Shown: positions 18,964 to 27,035 of the stretch, piece after piece | Layout: each line of letters begins with the position of its first letter | How positions within the stretch are numbered: position 1 is the stretch's first letter | Assembly (NCBI GenBank): GCA_015654475.1 | Contig: JAATGV010000012.1 | Location: 62,001 to 126,000, forward strand | Direction of reading: 5' to 3' | From: Actinomycetales bacterium | Lineage (GTDB): Bacteria > Actinomycetota > Actinomycetes > Actinomycetales > Microbacteriaceae | Length of the DNA stretch: 64,000 bases | Notes under the pieces: generated by a model | Told to the model about the DNA's origin: nothing | What the model saw: only the letters and a program-made list of their open reading frames with translations | The model's database searches: none | Made by a program: the position numbers and the translations under genes

Positions 18964-19598
18964 CAGCCTTTCACTGTAGCGAGAAGTACCGTTGTTGCCT
19001 CAGGAATGACACCTTCCCCAACCACCCGAATCTCAACATCTACCAGGTTAGCCTTACGGATCTGCTGTCGCGCAGCGTCCAATTCAGTCGACACCGACTT
19101 TCCCTTGATAAGGGCCAGTCTTCCACCGTCTTTCACCAATGGAGCCGACATCGGGATCAGGGTGCGCAGTGCAGATACCGCGCGAGATGTGACCCCATCG
19201 CAGCTCCCTTTGATGGGTGCCTCTTGAGCAGACCGCGCATGCACGACTACATTGGCGAGCCCAAGTCTGGCCGACTCGTCACTCAACCAACGCGCGCGAC
19301 GTTCCATCGGCTCAATAAGGTGGCACTCCACATCGGGCAACATCGCTGCCAGAACTATGCCAGGCAAGCCCGCGCCACTCCCCACGTCGGCAATCCTGTT
19401 CATCCCAGAAAAGAAGGGTGCAACAACCGCACTGTTAAGAAGGTGCCTAGTCCAAAGCCGTTCGTACTCTCGCGGCCCAAGCAACCCAAAAAGTTCACCG
19501 AACTCGCCGAGGTCTGCCGCGAACTCGCGAAGAATCCCCAGCGCCTCCCCGTGAACCAAATCCTGTGCTGGTTCGACTTCGACCCCAGCAGATGTCAT
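18963..19598 (-). CDS. rsmG: 16S rRNA m7G527 methyltransferase RsmG (GidB)
   Basis: The 211-residue S-adenosylmethionine-dependent methyltransferase has the binding motif DVGSGAGLPGI. It methylates G527 (E. coli numbering) of 16S rRNA; loss of this enzyme is known to give low-level streptomycin resistance. The chosen ATG at 19598 overlaps the stop of an 11-codon upstream ORF. No clear ribosome binding site is visible, so coupling to that ORF is plausible. Confidence 0.93.
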   Translation of the reverse strand: MTSAGVEVEPAQDLVHGEALGILREFAADLGEFGELFGLLGPREYERLWTRHLLNSAVVAPFFSGMNRIADVGSGAGLPGIVLAAMLPDVECHLIEPMERRARWLSDESARLGLANVVVHARSAQEAPIKGSCDGVTSRAVSALRTLIPMSAPLVKDGGRLALIKGKSVSTELDAARQQIRKANLVDVEIRVVGEGVIPEATTVLLATVKG

Positions 19599-19630
19599 GA
19601 GACCGCCATGGAGTGTTTCACGTGAAACAT
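19595..19630 (-). CDS. Possible 11-residue leader peptide over parS
   Basis: An ATG at 19630 opens MFHVKHSMAVS and stops with TGA at 19597-19595, overlapping the rsmG ATG by four bases (ATGA). Many RsmG proteins elsewhere begin MFHVKH in frame, so this may be the remnant of an older start or a true leader that couples translation. I cannot tell which. Confidence 0.35.
   Translation of the reverse strand: MFHVKHSMAVS
19614..19629. promoter_or_regulatory. parS site upstream of rsmG
   Basis: TGTTTCACGTGAAACA is a perfect match to the bacterial parS consensus and a full 16-base palindrome. It is 667 bases from the second site near the parA start. ParB nucleates here. Confidence 0.96.
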
Positions 19631-19646
19631 TGCCACAGTCCGCCCA

Positions 19647-20198
19647 CTAGTCCGTCGATCGGGACAGTACAATATGACGATCTCGGCCTTGTCCTTCGGA
19701 TTCGGAATCGAGCCCGCGCTCGGCTGAAAGATCATGAATTACTTTGCGCTCATACGATGTCATCGGCGCAAGGGGAACCCGATCAGTTCCAGCGTCGATC
19801 CGAGCCACAGCATTCTCTACAAGCTCACGAAGCTCGGCCTCCCGGCGTTCCCGCGAATTCTGAACATCCAGAATGAGACGACTGAAGCGCCCGGTCTTCG
19901 CCTGAACCGCCAGTCGCGTCAACTCTTGTAGTGCCGCCACAGCCTGGGGTGAACCGAGCGCGGCCAGATTAGCCTCGCCCTCCTGAGAAGCCACAGAAAT
20001 ATACGACCGCCCATCGCGGACATCGATATCAATATCGCCATCGAGATCACAAATGTCGAGAAGCTCCTCGACGTAGTCTGCAGCGACTTCGCCCTCTTCT
20101 TCCAACTCCGTGACCGTCACTTCTGGAGCCTCTGCTTGAGGCGAAGTGGCAACCACGTCATCTACCTCCGCCACGTCAATGGACAGTTCTTCAGACAC
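19647..20198 (-). CDS. jag: Jag-type RNA-binding protein (KH and R3H domains)
   Basis: The 183-residue protein has an acidic N-terminus (about 1-45), a KH-like domain (about 50-120) and a C-terminal R3H domain with MTSYERKVIHDL. It lacks the N-terminal Jag_N domain found in Firmicutes homologues, as is usual in actinobacteria. Its role is RNA binding linked to membrane insertion or cell-wall control; the targets are unknown. The GTG start directly abuts the yidC stop (TAAGTG). Confidence 0.9.
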   Translation of the reverse strand: MSEELSIDVAEVDDVVATSPQAEAPEVTVTELEEEGEVAADYVEELLDICDLDGDIDIDVRDGRSYISVASQEGEANLAALGSPQAVAALQELTRLAVQAKTGRFSRLILDVQNSRERREAELRELVENAVARIDAGTDRVPLAPMTSYERKVIHDLSAERGLDSESEGQGRDRHIVLSRSTD

Positions 20199-21305
20199 TT
20201 ACTTGCCCTTCTTCTTGGGATTCTGACCGGATCCGCCCTGAGCCGAATTCTGCGTCGATCCGCTGCCGGTCGGCTTATTCGGTGAAGCAGCAGGCTTCGC
20301 TGCCGACGCACCCGTCTTGCTTTGCGACGTGCTCGGCTTGCCGGCAGCATTGGCCGGCTTGGTTGCGGATGCCTTTCGCTTCTTACTGACCGGCTGCTGC
20401 CGCTGACGAGATACCGGCGCCGCGCTCACCTCGGCGGCAATGGCTTCCGGCTCGACGAGTTTGCCCTTGCGCCGAAGGCGTTCGATGCGAGCGATATCCG
20501 CGTCCGAACCAGGATTCGGCATATTGCGGATGACGACGTATTGCTGAACCATCGTCCAGAAGTTCGATACGAACCAGTAGAAAACCACACCAAGGGGGAA
20601 GGCCACACCACTGAAAACCATCACGAAGGGGAGAAAATACAAGACCATTCGCTGCTGTTTGAACATGGGCGAGGCCTTGGTCTCTGGCGAGATGTTCTTG
20701 CCCATGATCTGAAGCTGGGTAAAGAACTGCGAGCCAACCATCAACGCAACGAGGATCGTAGCCACAATGATCACTGCGACGTTTGGATCAGCGGACGAGA
20801 ACTGTGCGCTCAAGGTGTCACTCAGTCGTGCGCCGAAAAGCGTCGCGTTGGCGAATCCCTTTGCCATCGTTTCTGACAAAAGCCCCACGCCAGCAAGGCC
20901 CTTGCCCGCCTCGTTGAGCACTGTATACAGGCCGAAGAAGATCGGCATCTGCACAAGCAGCGGCAGACAGGAAGCGAATGGACTCGTTCCGCGATTCTTA
21001 TACAGCTCCATCTGCTCACGCGACATCTGCTCACGCGAGTAACGATCGGTCTTACCCTTGTACTTGGCCTGAAGCTTCTTCAGTTCAGGGGCCAGCTCCA
21101 TCATCATGCGCTGCGACTTGATCTGCCGAACCATCAGAGGAATCATCGCGGAGCGCACCACTACAACGAGCCCGACTACTGAAAGCACCCATCCGACACC
21201 TCCGTCGGCAGGAAGGCCAAGCTGCGTGAACACCCAGTGCCACGACACGAGAACGACCTCGATCGCGAACTTGATGGGCCACATCACGAGGGCGAAGATA
21301 TCCAT
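20199..21305 (-). CDS. yidC: Membrane protein insertase YidC/OxaA
   Basis: The 368-residue insertase has about five hydrophobic segments, the 60KD_IMP core (about 30-270), and a long Lys/Ala/Ser/Pro-rich basic C-terminal tail expected to contact the ribosome. It inserts membrane proteins alone or with SecYEG. It follows yidD by four bases in the rpmH-rnpA-yidD-yidC-jag operon. Confidence 0.95.
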   Translation of the reverse strand: MDIFALVMWPIKFAIEVVLVSWHWVFTQLGLPADGGVGWVLSVVGLVVVVRSAMIPLMVRQIKSQRMMMELAPELKKLQAKYKGKTDRYSREQMSREQMELYKNRGTSPFASCLPLLVQMPIFFGLYTVLNEAGKGLAGVGLLSETMAKGFANATLFGARLSDTLSAQFSSADPNVAVIIVATILVALMVGSQFFTQLQIMGKNISPETKASPMFKQQRMVLYFLPFVMVFSGVAFPLGVVFYWFVSNFWTMVQQYVVIRNMPNPGSDADIARIERLRRKGKLVEPEAIAAEVSAAPVSRQRQQPVSKKRKASATKPANAAGKPSTSQSKTGASAAKPAASPNKPTGSGSTQNSAQGGSGQNPKKKGK

Positions 21306-21309
21306 ATAA

Positions 21310-21612
21310 CTACCCTTTCAGGGAAGGATCAGCGTGCACGAACCCGTGCTTGTCAATTACCGTGTGCCGGTGGAGAGGTGCCGGCACGTCGTCAACGCCA
21401 CCACGACTCCAGGGGTTGCAACGAAGCACGCGCCACACGGATAAACCAAAACCTTTGATCGCCCCATGAGTTGTGACAGCCTCGAGCGCGTATGCCGAAC
21501 AACTCGGGTAGTAGCGGCATACCTGGCCATAAAGGGGGGAGACGAGAAGCCTGTACAGCTTCAGCACTGAGATGAGCAGATTGCGCGGCAACAGCAGCAA
21601 TGCGTTAATCAC
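21310..21612 (-). CDS. yidD: Membrane protein insertion efficiency factor YidD
   Basis: The 100-residue protein carries the YidD signature YRLLVSPLYGQVCRYYPSCS with conserved cysteines and GFGLSVWRVLRCNPWS. It assists YidC-dependent insertion at the inner membrane face. The start overlaps the rnpA stop by four bases. Confidence 0.93.
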   Translation of the reverse strand: MINALLLLPRNLLISVLKLYRLLVSPLYGQVCRYYPSCSAYALEAVTTHGAIKGFGLSVWRVLRCNPWSRGGVDDVPAPLHRHTVIDKHGFVHADPSLKG

Positions 21613-21971
21613 TGAGTCACCTTCTGACCTTCATGTGCGGACCACTGAACCAACAACTGATTGACCTGACTCACAAGTGAGTGGAAACTTGATGCGCTTG
21701 CGGATTCCCGAGCTCGAACAACGATGTCGACTCCGGTCGGCAGTCCAGCGATCACCGTGCGCATCGATTCCCGGAGGCGACGACGCACAACATTGCGCAC
21801 GACAGCATTACCAACAGCCTTGCTGACGATCACGCATGCCCGCGGTGCCCGCTGACTCGTGCGATCGTACTTGATATGCAGAATGACGTCACGGCCGACG
21901 AACCTGCGCCCCGAACGAGCAACACTTCGAATCTCAGCACTGGTATGCAAACGATGTGAAGCCGGGAGCAC
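21609..21971 (-). CDS. rnpA: Ribonuclease P protein component
   Basis: The 120-residue basic protein has the RNR-type motif NAVVRNVVRRRLRE. It helps the RNase P RNA process tRNA 5' leaders. It follows rpmH by eight bases, the near-universal bacterial arrangement. Confidence 0.94.
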   Translation of the reverse strand: MLPASHRLHTSAEIRSVARSGRRFVGRDVILHIKYDRTSQRAPRACVIVSKAVGNAVVRNVVRRRLRESMRTVIAGLPTGVDIVVRARESASASSFHSLVSQVNQLLVQWSAHEGQKVTQ

Positions 21972-21979
21972 GGTGCTGG

Positions 21980-22117
21980 TTACGCAGAGAGCTCGGTGCG
22001 GCCCTTGCTACGACGTGCCGAGATGATGCTGCGTCCCGAGCGCGTGCGCATACGGGCGCGGAAACCATGGTTTTTGGCGCGGCGGCGGTTGTTCGGCTGG
22101 AAAGTACGCTTGGTCAT
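21980..22117 (-). CDS. rpmH: 50S ribosomal protein L34
   Basis: The 45-residue protein starts [20 protein letters not shown] and ends KGRTELSA, the canonical L34 sequence, very rich in Arg and Lys. It is a structural protein of the large ribosomal subunit. TTTTGGAG lies eight bases before the ATG. It heads the leftward operon that is divergent from dnaA. Confidence 0.97.
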   Translation of the reverse strand: MTKRTFQPNNRRRAKNHGFRARMRTRSGRSIISARRSKGRTELSA

Positions 22118-22425
22118 AATTTTTCTCCAAAAGTGTTCTCGACTCGCAGTCGAGTTCTACGCAGTGTCACGAGTAACCGATTAAAACTACACGGACTCGC
22201 TAGCCCGGGTCAAGCCGACAACTTGGTCGGCCAGCTACACCACCAACCCCGATGACGCGGAATTGACACGCCACCCTCACAAAATACCATTTGCTTTCGA
22301 TGCTGCGTGTGAGTACCTTTGCTCCCAGTATCTTACGGGGGCGGAATGTCTCGAGAACGGTTTCCATGGGCGCCGTGGGGGGTGTGGAGAAATCTGTGGA
22401 TAATTGAGTGAGAGAGGGATCGCCA
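22118..22425. promoter_or_regulatory. rpmH-dnaA intergenic region with DnaA boxes
   Basis: This 308-base gap holds the divergent promoters of rpmH and dnaA. Two tandem DnaA boxes lie just before dnaA: TGTGGAGAA (22383-22391, one mismatch) and the exact TGTGGATAA (22395-22403). Their place suggests DnaA autoregulation, possibly as part of a split origin. I see no gene in the gap. Confidence 0.75.
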
Positions 22426-23811
22426 ATGCCAGAAAATGCCGATACTGTCGACCTGCTTTGGGACGCGGTCCTAAGTAAGCTTTCCGCCGATCACCACGTG
22501 ACTCCGCAGTTGCTCGGATTCGCTGAGAATGCAACCCCGAAGGGTGTGCTCGGTGACACGTTGTACCTTGAGGTCCGCGAAGAACTCACCCGCAAAAAGC
22601 TGGAGCTCAATCTCCGTATCAGCATCCTGAACGCTCTTGCAATGCTGCATACCGACGAGGTGGCCAATTTCGCGGTAGTGGTCAATCCGGATGCCATCAT
22701 CGACGCGACTCCGAACGAGCAACCCGAAGCCGACGACGCACCTGCCCCGCGGGCGGCGATCTCGGTTCAGTCCTCTACTCCGCCGCGGTTGAATCCCAAA
22801 TACACATTCGACAGTTTTGTCGTAGGCCCGTCCAACAGGCTTGCTCACGCCGCAGCCTTCGCCGTGGCCGAGGCTCCTGCCATGGCATACAACCCGCTCT
22901 TCATATATGGCAGTTCTGGTCTTGGCAAGACCCACTTGCTCCACGCCATCGGCCACTATGCGCTTCACCTCTCCCCCGGGATCCGCATCAGGTACGTCAG
23001 TTCGGAAGAATTCACCAACGACTTCATCAACGCGATCCGGTCGAACGAACAGGCCTCATTCATGGCGCGTTACCGTGACGTGGACATCCTCCTCGTCGAC
23101 GATATTCAGTTCCTGCAGCGGGCTCAAGAGACCCAAGAGGCCTTTTTCCATACCTTCAACACGCTGTACGAGCACAACAAGCAAGTTGTGGTGACGAGTG
23201 ATGTCGCGCCAAGAAAACTCGTCCGTTTCGAAGAGAGAATGACCTCGCGATTCGAATGGGGCCTCACCACGGATGTCCAGGCACCCGACCTCGCGACGCG
23301 CATCGCAATACTGCGCACCAAGGCCCAGTCGGATCGTCTCAACATACCGAGCGAGGTGCTCGAGTTCATCGGTTCGCGCATCTCGAACAATGTCCGTGAA
23401 CTCGAAGGAACACTGCTGAAGATCACCGCCTACGGCAGTCTTACCAAACAGCCCATCACCCTCGACCTAGCGCAGACCGCACTCAAAGATCTCATTCCGC
23501 TCAATGACGGCAGCCACATCGCACCAAGTGAAATCCTCAGCACAGTCGCAAAGTACTACTCGGTCACAGTCGACGACCTGCGTGGCTCGTCACGTGCGCA
23601 GCAATTTGCAATAGCACGTCACGTGGCGATGTACCTGTGCCGCGAACTCACCGACCTTTCACTGCCGAAGATCGCAAGCATATTCGGCAACAGAGATCAC
23701 TCGACGGTGCTCTATGCCAACAAAAAGATCACGACTCTGATGTCTGAAAGCGTCTCGGTATACAACGAAGTCACCGAACTGAGCGCCCAACTGAAGAACA
23801 GTCAACAGTAA
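22426..23811 (+). CDS. dnaA: Chromosomal replication initiator DnaA
   Basis: The 461-residue protein has domain I (about 1-90), a short linker, the AAA+ domain with Walker A GSSGLGKTHLLHA and Walker B LLVDDIQFL, and the C-terminal DNA-binding domain with DHSTVLYANKKI. It binds DnaA boxes and melts oriC. I chose the ATG at 22426, which has AGAGAGGG upstream; an in-frame GTG at 22408 is the alternative. Confidence 0.97.
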   Translation: MPENADTVDLLWDAVLSKLSADHHVTPQLLGFAENATPKGVLGDTLYLEVREELTRKKLELNLRISILNALAMLHTDEVANFAVVVNPDAIIDATPNEQPEADDAPAPRAAISVQSSTPPRLNPKYTFDSFVVGPSNRLAHAAAFAVAEAPAMAYNPLFIYGSSGLGKTHLLHAIGHYALHLSPGIRIRYVSSEEFTNDFINAIRSNEQASFMARYRDVDILLVDDIQFLQRAQETQEAFFHTFNTLYEHNKQVVVTSDVAPRKLVRFEERMTSRFEWGLTTDVQAPDLATRIAILRTKAQSDRLNIPSEVLEFIGSRISNNVRELEGTLLKITAYGSLTKQPITLDLAQTALKDLIPLNDGSHIAPSEILSTVAKYYSVTVDDLRGSSRAQQFAIARHVAMYLCRELTDLSLPKIASIFGNRDHSTVLYANKKITTLMSESVSVYNEVTELSAQLKNSQQ

Positions 23812-24138
23812 ATTCCACACCCCTCGCAAGATCTGTGGGAATCGCCGCAGAGCCTGTGGATAAGTCACCACCCACTTGTGAAGAACCGTACCGAACCAAG
23901 AACCGGCGTGACTCTTGATTCACGATCTTTCACCACTCAGCACACAACTTACAAAGATGTAGTTCCTAGATGAATCAAGACCACAGCAAAAACACCAACA
24001 CTCTCCACAACCGTTAAGAAGAAGAGTAGAGAACTTAAAGAAAACACACGATTATCACCATCCGCTCGGAGCAAGGGAGCCGAGCGGTTCGATCCGTGTG
24101 CCAATATTGACTTGATAGTCAAGGAAGTCGAGGCCACC
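23812..24138. other. oriC: Chromosomal origin of replication (oriC)
   Basis: The 327-base dnaA-dnaN spacer holds an exact DnaA box TGTGGATAA (23855-23863), weaker boxes such as CTCTCCACA (24001-24009) and several partial matches. A purine-rich, AT-rich stretch (about 24010-24060) could be the unwinding element. The context (rpmH-dnaA-dnaN-recF, nearby parS) makes this the expected origin location. Only one box is perfect, fewer than in streptomycetes. The dnaN promoter must also lie here. Confidence 0.8.
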
Positions 24139-25281
24139 GTGAAACTTCATGTGAATCGCGATCTGCTCAGTGACGCTGTGTCCTTTGTGGTCAAGCTCCT
24201 GCCGCAGCGCACGACCCTTCCAATCCTGAGTGGGGTTCTTCTCGATGCGTCGGGGCAAACGTTGACACTGTCGACGTTCGACTACGAGGTCTCTGCCCAA
24301 ACATCCGTTCCAGCAGAAGTAGCGACTGCCGGAGAAGTTCTCGTTTCAGCTCGACTGCTTTCCGACATCTCGCACCGGTTGCCTCATGAGGACGTCACCC
24401 TTGAGACCAATGACTCGACTCTGACCATTACCTCGGGGCAATCGACTTTTGTCGTTTACACGATGCCTGTTGACGAGTATCCGAAACTTCCGACAGTCGA
24501 GACCTGGTCGGGCGAGATCGATGCCGAAGAATTTGCCACCGCAGTGACGCAGGTGGCCATTGCGGCATCCCGCGACGATGTCACCCCCGTTCTCACTGGC
24601 GTCGAACTCACTGTGTCTGGCGACTCACTCACGCTTGTCGCCACTGATAGGTACCGCGTCGCACTACGAACGGTGCCATGGACCAACGCGTCGGACACCC
24701 AGGAGATCAGCGCACTTATCCCAGCGCGCACTATCGGTGAGGTCGCAAAGACTTTCAGCAATCAGGGTGTTGTTTCTATTGCGATCACCAACGGAACCGA
24801 TCATGACATGGTTGCCTTCCAAGCCGGCGGTAAGCGAGTGACCACACTGCTGATAAAAGGCAACTTCCCGCCAGTAACCAGGTTGCTGCCAGAAAGCGTG
24901 CCGAACTTCGCTGTTGTGAAGACAACGGATTTGATCGATGCATCACGCCGCGTCGGTCTTGTCCTGGATCGCGAGTCGCCGTTGCGTTTCACGTTCTCAC
25001 TTGATGGTCTGTTGCTTGAGGCCGTCGGATCCGACCAAGCTCAAGCCAACGAACAAGTCGAGGCCTTCCTGAGCAAGGACGACGTTGTGGTCTCCATGAA
25101 GCCCCAACTTCTTATCGATGCGTTGTCGCACGTTCATACTGAGTACGCGAAGCTGGGTTTCACTACAACCGACAATCCGAACAAGCCGGGTCCGGTGCTG
25201 ATTACTGGCCAGCTTGCCAAAGACCAGGTATCGGACGACAACTACAAATACCTACTGCAACCCAATCTGTTGCTCCGCTAG
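24139..25281 (+). CDS. dnaN: DNA polymerase III beta sliding clamp
   Basis: The 380-residue protein has three repeated clamp domains and ends with ITGQ followed by YKYLLQPNLLLR, typical of actinobacterial DnaN. It tethers the replicase to DNA. I place the start at GTG 24139 (MKLHVNRDLL), which has GAGG a few bases upstream; a TTG at 24112 in the same frame would add nine unlikely residues. Confidence 0.96.
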   Translation: MKLHVNRDLLSDAVSFVVKLLPQRTTLPILSGVLLDASGQTLTLSTFDYEVSAQTSVPAEVATAGEVLVSARLLSDISHRLPHEDVTLETNDSTLTITSGQSTFVVYTMPVDEYPKLPTVETWSGEIDAEEFATAVTQVAIAASRDDVTPVLTGVELTVSGDSLTLVATDRYRVALRTVPWTNASDTQEISALIPARTIGEVAKTFSNQGVVSIAITNGTDHDMVAFQAGGKRVTTLLIKGNFPPVTRLLPESVPNFAVVKTTDLIDASRRVGLVLDRESPLRFTFSLDGLLLEAVGSDQAQANEQVEAFLSKDDVVVSMKPQLLIDALSHVHTEYAKLGFTTTDNPNKPGPVLITGQLAKDQVSDDNYKYLLQPNLLLR

Positions 25282-25292
25282 GTTGCAAGCCT

Positions 25293-26405
25293 GTGTACTT
25301 GCAGGAACTCACGCTCACCAACTACCGCAATATCGCCGGTGCAAACGTTGTGCTCGGTCCAGGGATAACCATTTTCGTTGGGCCGAACGGCCAGGGCAAG
25401 ACCAATCTGCTCGAGGCGATCGGGTATGCGGCAACGTTGCAGTCACATCGTGTGTCGAGCGATTCCGCTTTGGTGAAATCGGGTAGGACAGAGGCCAGAA
25501 TTTCTGCCACCTTCCGCACAGAAGGAAGGCGTTCGGTGGTCGATATCGCGCTGCAAGCGACTGGTTCCAATCGTGTGGAGCTGAACAGCAACCCAGTCAA
25601 GCGTCGCGCAATTGCCGGGCAGTTTCCGCTTACGCTGTTTTCACCGCGAGATCTGGCCCTAGTGTCGGGGGATCCGAGCGATCGGCGCACATTTCTCAAT
25701 GAGCTTTCTGTGCAGTTGAGGCCTGCGTTCTCTGATCAGTTCGCCAACTATGAACGAGTGCTGAAGCAGCGTAACTCTCTACTCAAGTCGGCCCGGAACC
25801 GTGGGGTTTCCGGGGAGAATCTCAGCACTCTCGGCGACTGGGATGAGCAGCTCGCTCGATTCGGCGCCGCAATCTTGCATCGCCGCCGCGATACGGTTGA
25901 TGCTCTTCGCACTTATGTCGCCGCGGCGTACCACGAGATCGCAGGCACCGAAGAGGTGGTTGACATCGGAATGGAGACGACGGTCCCCGTTCTTGCAACG
26001 CCTGATGAGACGACTCAGGTGTTCAGGGAGTTGCTTTTCGCCGGTCGGGCCAACGAGATCGATCGTGGCATGACGCTTGTCGGACCCCATCGTGACGAGT
26101 TAGTCCTATCGCTGTCTACTCTTGTGGTGAAGCAGCATGCCAGTCACGGTGAGTCCTGGTCTTTCGCCCTCTCTTTGAGGCTGGCCTCTGCGCGCCTGGT
26201 CCGGGAATCGTCGCGCGTCGGCGATCCGATCGTTATGCTCGACGATGTTTTCGCCGAACTGGATAAGGATCGACGCAGCAGGCTTGCTCTCCTGGTTTCC
26301 GACTTTGAGCAGGTCTTGATCACTGCGGCGGTCGAAGAAGAACTGCCAGAGTTAGCTGGTGGAAGAAGAATTCGTGTTCGCGGTGGCGTGGTTGGTGGTG
26401 ATTGA
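25293..26405 (+). CDS. recF: DNA replication and repair protein RecF
   Basis: The 370-residue SMC-like ATPase has Walker A GPNGQGKTNLLEA and Walker B VMLDDVFAELD. RecF helps load RecA at gaps in replicating DNA. The GTG start is 11 bases after dnaN. The gnd gene that lies between dnaN and recF in some related actinobacteria is absent here. Confidence 0.96.
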   Translation: MYLQELTLTNYRNIAGANVVLGPGITIFVGPNGQGKTNLLEAIGYAATLQSHRVSSDSALVKSGRTEARISATFRTEGRRSVVDIALQATGSNRVELNSNPVKRRAIAGQFPLTLFSPRDLALVSGDPSDRRTFLNELSVQLRPAFSDQFANYERVLKQRNSLLKSARNRGVSGENLSTLGDWDEQLARFGAAILHRRRDTVDALRTYVAAAYHEIAGTEEVVDIGMETTVPVLATPDETTQVFRELLFAGRANEIDRGMTLVGPHRDELVLSLSTLVVKQHASHGESWSFALSLRLASARLVRESSRVGDPIVMLDDVFAELDKDRRSRLALLVSDFEQVLITAAVEEELPELAGGRRIRVRGGVVGGD

Positions 26406-26872
26406 GCGTGGCTGATCGAGGTGTGCCCGAATCGACTGTCTTGTATCTGACATTTCGTCGTGTCTATCGCGGCAGGCGCCGGCCTCAGCAACAAGAAAAG
26501 TCTCAGGCTTACGACTCCGGGCGCGATCCATTGGCAATATCTCACGCGGTGAGCGGCCTCGCGACGCAGCTGGGGTGGAGCACAGAGCTCACCCGAGCTC
26601 TGATAGCGAATCAGTGGATGGATATTGTCGGGCCAAGCGTTGCTGAGCACAGCTGGCCGGTGTTCGACGGCCCTGTCCTCACCATCCGATGCGCATCGAC
26701 CGCTTGGGCGAGCACATTGAAAATGATGCGAAGCACAATTGAGGGAACGCTGCGCGACTCCTATCCAGAATTGGAGATCGCGGATATACGGTTTCGAGGA
26801 CCGGACGTCCCTAGTTGGAAAAGGGGCCCTAGGTCTGTTCCAGGGCGGGGCCCGCGCGATACTTACGGTTGA
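26402..26872 (+). CDS. DUF721 (DciA-like) protein
   Basis: The 156-residue protein carries the DUF721 core at about 60-140, including LVANQWMDIVG-like and CASTAWASTLKMM segments. DUF721 contains the DciA helicase loaders, and the gene between recF and gyrB in actinobacteria is thought to serve replication. The start is uncertain: TTG at 26402 overlaps the recF stop, and GTG at 26408 is equally possible. The N-terminus is basic and probably disordered. Confidence 0.85.
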   Translation: MSVADRGVPESTVLYLTFRRVYRGRRRPQQQEKSQAYDSGRDPLAISHAVSGLATQLGWSTELTRALIANQWMDIVGPSVAEHSWPVFDGPVLTIRCASTAWASTLKMMRSTIEGTLRDSYPELEIADIRFRGPDVPSWKRGPRSVPGRGPRDTYG

Positions 26873-26948
26873 CAAGGCAAAACCGTCGCCAATCTGCCTT
26901 TCCGGGCCTCACAGGCCAAAAATGACCCCATTAGTCCGTTCCATTTGG

Positions 26949-26954
26949 TAGACT
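26949..26954 (+). promoter_or_regulatory. Putative -10 box of gyrB
   Basis: TAGACT preceded by TTTGG resembles an actinobacterial -10 element and lies 81 bases before the gyrB start. No clear -35 box is seen. A small GGCCT/AGGCC hairpin at 26905-26917 may end the upstream operon. Confidence 0.4.
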
Positions 26955-27035
26955 GGCAGTCGGGCAATATTCATGGACGATGCAGGCATTGCGTTGCGTG
27001 GTTGGCCCGTGAGATTCGAGGAGCCCAACACACAC

